From Alphaproteobacteria bacterium (GTDB taxonomy: Bacteria; Pseudomonadota; Alphaproteobacteria; Caulobacterales; Caulobacteraceae): a stretch of DNA of 64,000 nt. Every line of letters starts with the position of its first letter. Position 1 is the first letter of the stretch. The stretch lies in the NCBI GenBank assembly GCA_018821435.1, contig JAHJME010000010.1, positions 186,001 to 250,000 of the forward strand, given 5' to 3'. The translations under genes were made by a program, and so were the position numbers. Shown here in pieces: positions 16,955 to 24,471 of this stretch. The notes below the pieces were generated by a model. That model was not told the DNA's origin, did no database searches, and worked only from the letters and a program-made list of their open reading frames with translations.

Positions 16955-18148
16955 GTGATCCTTTTGAAGTTGCGCTGGCATTGGCTTCGTCCGTCGCGGG
17001 CGAAGATGGGGGCTGTTGTGGCCCTGACGGCCCTCCTGGCCGGACCCGCCTGCGCGCCTCAACCCCAGGCGCATAAGGCGAATTTCGTCTCGCGCGACCT
17101 GTCCAACGAAGACCTGTTCAAGCTGGCCTCCAGCATGGATCCGGCCATGCGGGCCCTGGCGCTGCGGCACGACCCGGCGTCGCGGGCGCCAGACCTTTGG
17201 GCGCGGCCCCAGGGATGGGGCAGCCTGGATATGGCGCACATTCCCGATCTGGGATTGTCCACCCAAACCGATGCGGCGTCGGCGGAAGAGATCAACGATC
17301 TTCGCCCCTTCGCCAAGCTGCCGATCCGGCCGATGCAGCCGTTCGTGCTGAAGGCCTCGGGCGAGGACCGCGCCCGCGCCGTCCAGTGCCTGAGCCAGGC
17401 CGTCTACTACGAGGCCGCGCGCGAGCCCGAGGTCGGCCAGGAGGCGGTCGCCCAGGTGGTGCTGAACCGCATGCGCCACCCGGCTTATCCGAAGACCGTG
17501 TGCGGCGTGGTCTACCAGGGCTCGGCTCGGGTGACCGGCTGCCAGTTCACCTTCACCTGCGACGGCGCGCTGCGCTTCACGCCCCAGGCGGCGCTGTGGT
17601 CGCGGGCCAAGGCGGTCGCGGAGCGGGCGCTCAACGGATATGTCGACAAGACGGTGGGCTCGGCTACCCACTATCACGCGCAATATGTCTCGCCGTACTG
17701 GGCCCCGACCCTGGTGAAGATGACCCAGGTGGGCCAGCACATCTTCTACCGTTGGACCGGCCCATGGGGCGAACCCCCGGCCTTCACCGGCCGCTATGCC
17801 GGCGGCGAGGCCTATCTGAGCCCGGCCGTGCTGGGCAGCCTGGACGCCCGCACCCAGGGCGGCGGCCTGTTCGCGCCCGACGCCCAGGGCGTCCCCGCCG
17901 AACGCAAGATCACCCTGGCGGTGGCCGGCGAGGTCCGCACCTACAGCGTCGTCGACCCCAACATGCCCAGCGGCGAACGCACACGGGTGATGGGCGTGCT
18001 GATGTCCACCCGCCGCGCGCCGACTCCGGACGAGGTGAAGCGCATCAATCAGAGCCTGGAGGCCATGGAACGCTCCATGGACCAGAAGTCCGCGCCCGCG
18101 CCGTCGATCGCGCCGACCGCCGCGCCGGGCGGACCCGCGGCTATCTGA
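16955..18148 (+). CDS. Cell wall hydrolase, SleB/Hydrolase_2 family (second copy)
   Basis: About 397 residues. A basic N-terminus (KLRWHWLRPSRAK) and a hydrophobic segment (VVALTALLAGPA) followed by Cys suggest export, perhaps as a lipoprotein. A linker of about 100 residues precedes the SleB domain (roughly 145-260: AVYYEAA, EAVAQVVLNR, CQFTFTCDG, HYHAQYVSPYW). Note YYEAARE here versus YYEARGE in the first copy; the catalytic Glu is kept. A C-terminal region of about 130 residues ends in Ala/Pro-rich sequence. The start is uncertain: GTG 16955, TTG 16964 (AGGGG upstream) or ATG 17006. It probably acts on peptidoglycan in the periplasm. Confidence 0.88.
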   Translation: MILLKLRWHWLRPSRAKMGAVVALTALLAGPACAPQPQAHKANFVSRDLSNEDLFKLASSMDPAMRALALRHDPASRAPDLWARPQGWGSLDMAHIPDLGLSTQTDAASAEEINDLRPFAKLPIRPMQPFVLKASGEDRARAVQCLSQAVYYEAAREPEVGQEAVAQVVLNRMRHPAYPKTVCGVVYQGSARVTGCQFTFTCDGALRFTPQAALWSRAKAVAERALNGYVDKTVGSATHYHAQYVSPYWAPTLVKMTQVGQHIFYRWTGPWGEPPAFTGRYAGGEAYLSPAVLGSLDARTQGGGLFAPDAQGVPAERKITLAVAGEVRTYSVVDPNMPSGERTRVMGVLMSTRRAPTPDEVKRINQSLEAMERSMDQKSAPAPSIAPTAAPGGPAAI

Positions 18149-18491
18149 ACGCGACCCTGAGCTTGGCGCCGACGAAACGGCCGGTCTGGTCGTAGCCGCG
18201 AATGGCGGCGGAGCCCTTGCGCTCGGCGCCCTGTTCCAGGCCGCACAGGAAACCCAGCGAGCCGATGACCCCCTCGTCGTAGCGGTGATCTACCGACGTC
18301 TTGGCGATGCCGGGGATCCGCGCCTCGGGCGCCTGGCTGTAACGGGGTGCGAAGGACGCGGCGGGCCGGGTCATGTCGATGGCGACGCCGCTGGCCGTGG
18401 CCCGCAGCGGCGCTTTCATCAGCGCCTCGGCGGTCTGGGCCTGCGCTGCACCGGCGCAGAGGGTGAACAGGGCGATCAGCACGGTCTTCAT
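18141..18491 (-). CDS. Hypothetical periplasmic protein
   Basis: A 116-residue protein with a signal peptide (MKTVLIALFTLCAGAAQA) and a small mature part of about 97 residues with one Cys (GFLCGLEQG). I do not recognise the family. The DMTRPAASFAPRYSQ and GYDQTGRFVGAKLRVAF stretches look beta-structured, as in small secreted orphan proteins of Caulobacter-like genomes. It overlaps the convergent hydrolase gene by 8 bp. The ATG at 18491 has AGGACCT-type purines upstream. Confidence 0.75.
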   Translation of the reverse strand: MKTVLIALFTLCAGAAQAQTAEALMKAPLRATASGVAIDMTRPAASFAPRYSQAPEARIPGIAKTSVDHRYDEGVIGSLGFLCGLEQGAERKGSAAIRGYDQTGRFVGAKLRVAFR

Positions 18492-18551
18492 GGGCGAGGT
18501 CCTTGGCCGACGGTCTCCAATGTACGCGCCGGACGGCCGTTTGGACCACCC

Positions 18552-19037
18552 TCAGTCTGAGAAGGCGTCGGCATAGCTGACACTGATGGGGGCCTCGAAC
18601 GCGCCGGGCTCCAGGGCCAGGGCCATGTAGGCCGGCCCGCCGGCGTAGACCGACCGCACGTTCGCCGCGGTCTCGGCCGAGAATCCGAAGCGGGGATAGT
18701 AGTCGGGGTGACCCAGGACGATGGCGCCGTGGACGCCGAACTCGCGCGCCTGGACCAGGCTGGCGCGGGTCAGGGCCGAGCCTATGCCGGTACGTTGCAG
18801 GCCCGGCCGGACGGCCAGCGGGGCGAGGGCGGCGTAGAGGTTCTGGCTGTCGGCCCAGAGCCGGCTGAACAGGATGTGGCCGCTGATCTCGCCCGCGTCC
18901 TCAGAAACCAGTTCGAAGAGCATGTCGCCGCCGGTGCGAAGTCGCTCCACCAGACGGGCCTCGTCGGGCTGGGCGAAGGCGGCCTCGACCAACTCGGCGA
19001 TGGCGGCGTGGTCAGTGGCGCGGGCGAAACGGATCAT
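18552..19037 (-). CDS. GNAT family N-acetyltransferase
   Basis: A 161-residue acetyltransferase of the YhbS-like GNAT group. The acetyl-CoA binding motif A is VRPGLQRTGIGSALTRASL, preceded by the beta-strand ALAPLAV and followed by VLGHPDYYPRFGFS, a signature of this subgroup. The acceptor substrate is unknown. I chose ATG at 19037, with a GGCGGGA ribosome site; a TTG 9 bp upstream is possible. It is monocistronic or loosely linked to the small gene at 19057-19272, 19 bp away. Confidence 0.92.
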   Translation of the reverse strand: MIRFARATDHAAIAELVEAAFAQPDEARLVERLRTGGDMLFELVSEDAGEISGHILFSRLWADSQNLYAALAPLAVRPGLQRTGIGSALTRASLVQAREFGVHGAIVLGHPDYYPRFGFSAETAANVRSVYAGGPAYMALALEPGAFEAPISVSYADAFSD

Positions 19038-19056
19038 TCCCGCCAACCTAGCGCCG

Positions 19057-19272
19057 TCAGGGGTCGTGGCGAAAGCTGCGGTGTCCGTCTTCGGCGCGGG
19101 GCGTGTCCCGGCGCTCGTGGCGCAGCGCCTCGTCCGCCAGCATCAGCCAGCCTTCGGCGAGGGCGAGGTAGACGTCCCGCTCCGCGGAACTCTCCGCATC
19201 GGCGGCCAGGCGCGTCACGACGTCCGCCTGCTGCCGGTCGCGATCACTCGCGGTCAGGTTCTCGGACTGCAC
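19057..19272 (-). CDS. Small helical hypothetical protein
   Basis: A 71-residue soluble, fully helical protein with GTG start at 19272. The pattern ADAESSAERDVYLALAEGWLMLADEALRHE resembles a very common alphaproteobacterial small-protein type (LA-x-x-A-x-S/D-P-x-x-R-x-x-Y-L-x-L-A-x-x-W-x-x-L-A) of unknown function. It is followed within 20 bp by the GNAT gene on the same strand, so the two may be cotranscribed. Confidence 0.7.
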   Translation of the reverse strand: MQSENLTASDRDRQQADVVTRLAADAESSAERDVYLALAEGWLMLADEALRHERRDTPRAEDGHRSFRHDP

Positions 19273-19333
19273 GCCTCGGTAACCACCGAACCCTGCGCGG
19301 AGTTTCCGACCTGAGCCGCCGCCGGCGCCCGCC

Positions 19334-20335
19334 TCACCAGACGCCGATCTTCTGCGCCTCGTGGTGGGTGATCGGGTGGTGCGCGGCCTTGTGGTCTTCC
19401 TCGGCCAGGAAGCGCACGGCCTCCAGCGCGGCCATGCAGCCCATGCCGGCGGCGGTGACCGCCTGGCGGTAGATATCGTCGGTGACGTCGCCGGCGGCGT
19501 AGACGCCTTCGATGGCGGTGGCCGCGGTCCCGGCCTTCACCTTCAGATAGCCGCTGGCGTCCATCTCGAGCTGGCCCTTGAACAGCTCCGAAGCCGGCGC
19601 GTGGCCGATGGCGATGAATACGCCGTCGGCGTCGACGGTGCGGGCCTCGCCGGTCTTCACGTTCTTCAGCTTCACGCCGGTGACGCCCAGCGGATCGGTG
19701 TCCCCGGTGACCTCGTCCAGCACATGCTCCCAGATCACCTCGATCTTCGGGTGGCTGAACAGGCGCTCCTGCAGGATCTTCTCGGCGCGGAACTCGTCCT
19801 TGCGGTGCACGATCGTGACCTTGGCGGCGAAGTTGGTGAGGAACAGGGCCTCCTCCACCGCCGTGTTGCCGCCGCCCACCACGATCACGTTCTTGCCGCG
19901 ATAGAAAAAGCCGTCGCAGGTGGCGCAGGCCGAGACGCCGAAGCCCTGGAACTTGCTCTCGGTCTCCAGGCCCAGCCACTTGGCCTGGGCGCCGGTGGCG
20001 ATGATCAGGGTCTCGGCCAGCCAGACCTGGCCGCTGTCGGTCTCAAGGCGGAACGGGCGCTGGCTGAGGTCGGCCTTCAGCACGATATCGCTGACGATCT
20101 CGGTGCCCACGTGCGCCGCCTGGGCCTGCATCTGCTCCATCAGCCAGGGACCCTGGATGACGTCGGCGAAGCCCGGATAGTTTTCCACGTCCGTGGTGAT
20201 GGTCAGCTGGCCGCCGGGCTGGATGCCCTGGATCAGCACGGGGTTCAGCAGCGCGCGCGCGGCATAGATGGCGGCGGTGTAGCCGGCGGGGCCGGAGCCC
20301 ACGATCAGGCAGCGGACGGAGCGAGGTTCGAACAT
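19334..20335 (-). CDS. trxB: Thioredoxin-disulfide reductase
   Basis: A 333-residue low-Mr thioredoxin reductase that moves electrons from NADPH through FAD to thioredoxin in the cytosol. It has the FAD motif GSGPAGYTAA (from residue 13), GGQLTITTDVENYPGF, the redox-active ACATCDG pair Cys137/Cys140, the NADPH motif GGGNTAVEEA, the HRKDEFRAE segment, and the second FAD site GVYAAGDVTD followed by YRQAVTAAG. The length and order are those of the family. It is monocistronic and divergent from the antiporter gene, with a 151 bp gap. Confidence 0.97.
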   Translation of the reverse strand: MFEPRSVRCLIVGSGPAGYTAAIYAARALLNPVLIQGIQPGGQLTITTDVENYPGFADVIQGPWLMEQMQAQAAHVGTEIVSDIVLKADLSQRPFRLETDSGQVWLAETLIIATGAQAKWLGLETESKFQGFGVSACATCDGFFYRGKNVIVVGGGNTAVEEALFLTNFAAKVTIVHRKDEFRAEKILQERLFSHPKIEVIWEHVLDEVTGDTDPLGVTGVKLKNVKTGEARTVDADGVFIAIGHAPASELFKGQLEMDASGYLKVKAGTAATAIEGVYAAGDVTDDIYRQAVTAAGMGCMAALEAVRFLAEEDHKAAHHPITHHEAQKIGVW

Positions 20336-20486
20336 GTCGCTAATGTAGTGTCGATTCCGGCGCGGTGCGACGGCGGATGCCGCATAATGGCGTCATCATT
20401 GTCGCGGCGCACGAGGCCTGCTTGCATGCGCCGCGCCGGCGGCGGTCCACGGACGCGCCGGCGTCCATCGCACACCGGGAGACGGC

Positions 20487-22118
20487 TTGAGTTCGGTCAC
20501 CAACATCCTGTTCCTGCTGCTGGCCGTGGTGGTCAGCGGCGCGCTGGCCCGGCTGACGCGCTTTCCGCTGCCGCTCGTGCAGATCGTCCTGGGCGCGGGG
20601 ATCGCGGTCTCGGCGGTGCCGACGGTGGAGCTGGAGCCGGACATCTTCTTCCTATTGTTCCTGCCGCCGCTGCTGTTCCTGGACGGCTGGCGGATTCCTA
20701 AGGACGACCTGCTGCGCGACCGGACGACCGTGCTGGAGCTGGCCATCGGGCTGGTGGTCCTGACGGTGGTGGGGGTCGGCTGGCTGATCCACTGGATGAT
20801 CCCGTCGATGCCCCTGGCCGTGGCTTTCGCCCTGGCCGCGGTGGTGTCGCCGACAGACCCGATCGCGGTGTCGGCCATCGCCGCGCGCGCACCGATCCCC
20901 AAGCGGATGATGCACATCCTGGAAGGCGAGAGCCTGCTGAACGACGCCTCGGGCCTGGTTTGCATGCGCTTCGCCGTGGCGGCGATGCTGACCGGCGTGT
21001 TCGTGGTGCAGGAGGCGCTGTTCACCTTCGCCTGGGTGGCGCTGGGCGGCCTGGCCATCGGGATCGCCGTCACCCTGGTGGTGGCGCGCGGCAAGGAGTG
21101 GGTGTCGCGCCGGCTGGGCGAGGACACCAGCGCGCAGATCCTGATCAGCCTGTTGATCCCGTTCGGGGCCTACCTGGCGGCCGAACACTTCCACTGCTCC
21201 GGCATTCTGGCGGCCGTGGCGGCCGGCGTGACCATGGGATTCACCGAACAGAGCGGACGAGCGCTGGCGGTCACCCGCGTGCGGCGCGCGGCCGTGTGGG
21301 ACATGGTCCAGTTCGCCGCCAACGGCATGATCTTCGTCCTGCTGGGCGAGCAGATGCCGGGCCTGTGGGACAAGGCGGGCCAGACGGTGCGGGCGACCGG
21401 CCATGCCGAACCGTGGTGGCTGGCGGTCTATGTCCTGGCGATCAGCCTGGCCCTGGGCGCGATGCGCTTCGCCTGGGTGTGGACCTCGCTGCGCTGGACG
21501 CTGTTCAAGGCCGTGCGTCGGGGCGAGCCGGGGCCGAAGGTGAGCTGGCGGCTGGTGGCGGCCATGTCGCTGGCCGGCGTGCGCGGGGCGATCACCCTGG
21601 CGGGCGTGCTGACCCTGCCGCTGACGCTGACGGACGGGACGCCGTTCCCGGCGCGCGACCTGGCGATCTTCCTGGCGGCAGGCGTGATCCTGGTGTCGCT
21701 GATCGTGGCCAGTGTCGGCCTGCCCCGCGTGCTGCGCGGACTGGAGCTGCCGCCCGAACCCTCGCGCCAGCAGGAGATCGACCAGGCCAGAGTGGCCGCT
21801 GCCCACGTGGCCATCCGCGCCATTGAGACCGAGCAGCACGCCATGGGCGAGGGGCAGGCGGACGCGGACGTCTACACCGAGGCCTCCTCCCGAGTGATGG
21901 AGCTGTATCGTCAGCGGATCGACAGCCGCGCGCAGTCCCTGGAAGCCAGCGAGGCGCATAGTAAGGTCGACCAGATCGAACGGCGTCTGCGGCTGGCCGG
22001 CCTACGGGCCGAGCGCGAGGAAATCTTCCGCCGCGCCCGGGGCCGGGAGCTCGACGATGTGCTGGCCCGCAAGTTGGTCCGTGAGATCGACCTGCTGGAG
22101 GCGCGCTATACCGGCTAG
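20487..22118 (+). CDS. Na+/H+ antiporter, CPA1/NhaP-like
   Basis: A 543-residue monovalent cation:proton antiporter with about 12 transmembrane segments up to residue 415. Ion-binding motifs are SPTDPIAVSA and EGESLLNDASG, with the ND pair of electroneutral CPA1 exchangers, followed by SLAGVRGAITLAGVL. The cytoplasmic tail (430-543) is helical and charged (REEIFRRARGRELDD) and probably regulatory. The start is TTG at 20487 with GGGAGA 5 nt upstream; no ATG or GTG fits as well. It exports Na+ (or Li+/K+) in exchange for H+ in pH and salt homeostasis. Confidence 0.93.
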   Translation: MSSVTNILFLLLAVVVSGALARLTRFPLPLVQIVLGAGIAVSAVPTVELEPDIFFLLFLPPLLFLDGWRIPKDDLLRDRTTVLELAIGLVVLTVVGVGWLIHWMIPSMPLAVAFALAAVVSPTDPIAVSAIAARAPIPKRMMHILEGESLLNDASGLVCMRFAVAAMLTGVFVVQEALFTFAWVALGGLAIGIAVTLVVARGKEWVSRRLGEDTSAQILISLLIPFGAYLAAEHFHCSGILAAVAAGVTMGFTEQSGRALAVTRVRRAAVWDMVQFAANGMIFVLLGEQMPGLWDKAGQTVRATGHAEPWWLAVYVLAISLALGAMRFAWVWTSLRWTLFKAVRRGEPGPKVSWRLVAAMSLAGVRGAITLAGVLTLPLTLTDGTPFPARDLAIFLAAGVILVSLIVASVGLPRVLRGLELPPEPSRQQEIDQARVAAAHVAIRAIETEQHAMGEGQADADVYTEASSRVMELYRQRIDSRAQSLEASEAHSKVDQIERRLRLAGLRAEREEIFRRARGRELDDVLARKLVREIDLLEARYTG

Positions 22119-22175
22119 AGGACGGAACGATCCGGCGATCCAGCCGTACTGCCTGCATCGAACCGGAGCCGTAAG

Positions 22176-22358
22176 ATGAAGAGCGAACTCAAGACGGCCG
22201 GCGTGATCGCCGCGCTAGGCGCCGTAGCAGGCGGCGCCGTGGCGATCGGCATGGGGCTGCGGCTTTTCACGACACTGGCGATGGTTGGCCTTGGAACGGG
22301 CGTGGCCCTGGGTGTGGCCCTCAGCCCCCATAACGAACGCGAGCGGATCGAGGCGTAG
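22176..22358 (+). CDS. Small glycine-rich membrane protein
   Basis: A 60-residue protein: a short basic start (MKSELKTAG), one long hydrophobic Gly/Ala-rich region (about 8-50, possibly two helices) and a polar end (SPHNERERIEA). The ATG at 22176 has GGAG upstream at 8 nt. It sits 57 bp after the antiporter and 38 bp before pseI. The family is unknown; it might be part of either transcription unit. Confidence 0.6.
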   Translation: MKSELKTAGVIAALGAVAGGAVAIGMGLRLFTTLAMVGLGTGVALGVALSPHNERERIEA

Positions 22359-22377
22359 TTAACGCCCGTTTCAGCGG

Positions 22378-22398
22378 ATGGGGGTAATTATCCCCCAT
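22378..22398 (+). promoter_or_regulatory. Hairpin enclosing the pseI translation start
   Basis: ATGGGGG (22378-22384), a 7 nt AT-rich loop, and CCCCCAT (22392-22398) form a perfect 7 bp stem. The stem pairs the purine-rich presumed ribosome site with the bases just before and within the pseI ATG (22397). It could act as a translational switch or, as DNA, as an operator. Confidence 0.5.
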
Positions 22399-23467
22399 GG
22401 CTACCGCCCCCGAGATCGAGATCGCCGGACGGAAGATCGGCGCGGACCATCCGCCGTTCGTGATCTGCGAGCTGTCCGGCAACCACAACGGCAGCCTGGA
22501 CCGGGCGCTGACCATGGTGGACGCCGCCGCCGACACCGGCTGCGACGCCATCAAGATCCAGACCTACACCGCCGACACCATCACCATGGACGTTGACCGG
22601 CCCGAATTTCGGATCACCGGTGGCCTCTGGGATGGCCGCAGCCTCTACGAACTCTACCAGGAGGCTTACACCCCCTACGACTGGCACCCGGCGATCTTCG
22701 AGCGGGCGCGCAAGCGGGGGGTGACGATCTTCTCCAGCCCGTTCGACGAGACGGCGGTGGATCTGCTGGCCGACCTGGACGCTCCCGCATTCAAGATCGC
22801 CTCGTTCGAAGCCGTGGACCTGCCGCTGATCCGCTATGCGGCGGCCAAGGGCAAACCGCTGATCATCTCCACCGGCATGGCCAACCTGGCCGAGATGCAG
22901 GCCGCGCGGAACGCAGCGCTGGAGGCGGGCGCGCCGGGCGTGGCGCTGCTGCACTGTGTGTCCAGCTATCCGGCGACGTTCGCCGACGCCAACGTGCGCA
23001 CCGTCGCCGACATGGCCCAGAAGTTCGGCTGTCCGATCGGACTTTCCGACCACACCATGGGGACCGCCGCCTCGGTGGCCGCCGTGGCCATGGGCGCCGC
23101 GATCATCGAGAAGCATTTCACCCTGGCCCGCGCCGACGGCGGGCCGGACGCCGACTTCAGCCTGGAGCCTGCCGAGTTCACCGCGCTGGTCGCCGACACC
23201 AAGGCGGCCTGGGCCGCGCTGGGCCGCGCGCACTACGATGTGCTGGGCTCGGAGCGGGCCAACCTCCAGTTCCGCCGCTCGCTATACGTGGCCGCCGACG
23301 TGAAGGCCGGCGAGCCTCTGACCCGAGCCAATGTCCGCTCCATCCGGCCGGGCAACGGCCTGCCGCCGGCGCACTTCGACGCGGTGCTGGGTCGATCCGC
23401 CGCACGGGATCTGACCCGTGGCGAGCCGCTGGCCTGGGACATGCTGTCGGGAACCGCAGGATCGTAA
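22397..23467 (+). CDS. pseI: Pseudaminic acid synthase, PseI-like (NeuB family)
   Basis: A 356-residue NeuB-family enzyme that condenses phosphoenolpyruvate with a 6-deoxy-hexose (2,4-diacetamido-altrose in the Pse pathway) to give a nonulosonic acid. The TIM barrel shows ELSGNHNGSLDRA, AIKIQTYTADT and IFSSPFDETAVDLL, and ends with GLSDHTMG, AAIIEKHFT and DADFSLEP. A C-terminal SAF/antifreeze domain follows (about 290-350, SLYVAADVKAGE). The GGLWDGRSLYELYQEAYTPY block is more typical of PseI than of sialic or legionaminic synthases. Together with pseG at 27793 this indicates pseudaminic-acid synthesis, in Caulobacteraceae used to glycosylate flagellins. The first gene of a 3-gene rightward unit. 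Confidence 0.92.
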   Translation: MATAPEIEIAGRKIGADHPPFVICELSGNHNGSLDRALTMVDAAADTGCDAIKIQTYTADTITMDVDRPEFRITGGLWDGRSLYELYQEAYTPYDWHPAIFERARKRGVTIFSSPFDETAVDLLADLDAPAFKIASFEAVDLPLIRYAAAKGKPLIISTGMANLAEMQAARNAALEAGAPGVALLHCVSSYPATFADANVRTVADMAQKFGCPIGLSDHTMGTAASVAAVAMGAAIIEKHFTLARADGGPDADFSLEPAEFTALVADTKAAWAALGRAHYDVLGSERANLQFRRSLYVAADVKAGEPLTRANVRSIRPGNGLPPAHFDAVLGRSAARDLTRGEPLAWDMLSGTAGS

Positions 23468-23501
23468 GCACGGGTTAACGCGAAGCGGGTCTTCTCCACC
23501 C

Positions 23502-23509
23502 TTAACCAT
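23502..23509 (+). promoter_or_regulatory. CtrA half-site-like TTAACCAT
   Basis: An exact match to the TTAACCAT half-motif recognised by the cell-cycle regulator CtrA in Caulobacter, between pseI and the dioxygenase gene and 19 nt before the GTG at 23528. FlmG expression is known to be cell-cycle regulated, so the site is plausible, but an 8-mer alone is weak evidence. Confidence 0.3.
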
Positions 23510-23527
23510 GAGGATGCGGAGTCTCCG

Positions 23528-24469
23528 GTGAACATGATGGCGAAGCCGATGGCCGGCCTCGGGCTGGCGGCCGACGTGATCTCGGACTTCATCGAGACCG
23601 GCGCGCACCTGTTCCACGCGCCGGTGAGCGCCGACGCCGCCACCGACCTGCTGGCCGACATCCGCGCCACGCGGGCGTTCGACGACAGCCTGTTCCTGAG
23701 CGAGGCCGACTTCGACGCCGACCCGCTGTACACCGGCGTGAATCCCAAACCCGGCCGCAACCTGCTGGAGCGGTTCGAGGCCAAGCTGGGCTTCGTCGAG
23801 CAGGCCCCGCACATTGTCGCCGCCGTCACCGCCCTGTTGGGCGCCGACTACGAGATCCTCAACAAGAAGGTGGTCTGTGGCGTGCCCGCCAGCGCCATTC
23901 CGCCCTGGCTGAAGACCCGCATCCACGGCAACCCGGTGAACAACCTGGGCGCCTATGTGAAGCCGCAGAACCGGGACATCACCTATTTCTACGGCATCGA
24001 CTTCCACCAGGACCTGATCGACTACAAGGACCGGGAAGCCGACTTCCTGACCCTCTACATCTACCTGCATCCGGTGACGAAGGCCGACGCGCCGCTGTAC
24101 CTGCTGGAGGGCAGCCACCGGCTGGGCGGCTCGGTGTTCCCGCACGACCTGACCAAGTCGACCGATTCGACGTGGCTCTATCGCAACGCCGAGCACGGTG
24201 AGACGACGACCCAGCAACGCATCCTGACCGGCGGCACAGGCTTTGCAGCCATGTGGCACGCCTGCACCCTGCACGGCACGCAGCCGGACGCTGCCGACCA
24301 CGAGCGGATCTCGCTGCGTTACCTGATCGCCCGCGGTAAAGGCCGGGCCCCTGGCATGGAGGCGGTGAACGCCACCCTGGACGGTCCGCTCAGCCTGACC
24401 GCCACCCGTGAAGACCTGGGCGCCGATGGCGCGGCGGTGATCCGCAAGAACACCGTCCTGAAGGCCTGA
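23528..24469 (+). CDS. PhyH-like 2-oxoglutarate/Fe(II) dioxygenase in the pseudaminic-acid locus
   Basis: About 313 residues, GTG at 23528 (or ATG at 23534). It carries the non-haem iron facial triad of the phytanoyl-CoA dioxygenase group: His160-x-Asp162 in GIDFHQDL and distal His249 in CTLHGTQ. Arg264 in ISLRYLI is the likely 2-oxoglutarate carboxylate partner. LYIYLHPVTKADAPLYLLEG followed by SHR is the PhyH core. It lies 60 bp after pseI and 2 bp before the glycosyltransferase, so it is part of that operon. The substrate is unknown; a nonulosonic acid, its nucleotide form, or the glycoprotein are all possible (inference). Confidence 0.85.
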   Translation: MNMMAKPMAGLGLAADVISDFIETGAHLFHAPVSADAATDLLADIRATRAFDDSLFLSEADFDADPLYTGVNPKPGRNLLERFEAKLGFVEQAPHIVAAVTALLGADYEILNKKVVCGVPASAIPPWLKTRIHGNPVNNLGAYVKPQNRDITYFYGIDFHQDLIDYKDREADFLTLYIYLHPVTKADAPLYLLEGSHRLGGSVFPHDLTKSTDSTWLYRNAEHGETTTQQRILTGGTGFAAMWHACTLHGTQPDAADHERISLRYLIARGKGRAPGMEAVNATLDGPLSLTATREDLGADGAAVIRKNTVLKA

Positions 24470-24471
24470 GC

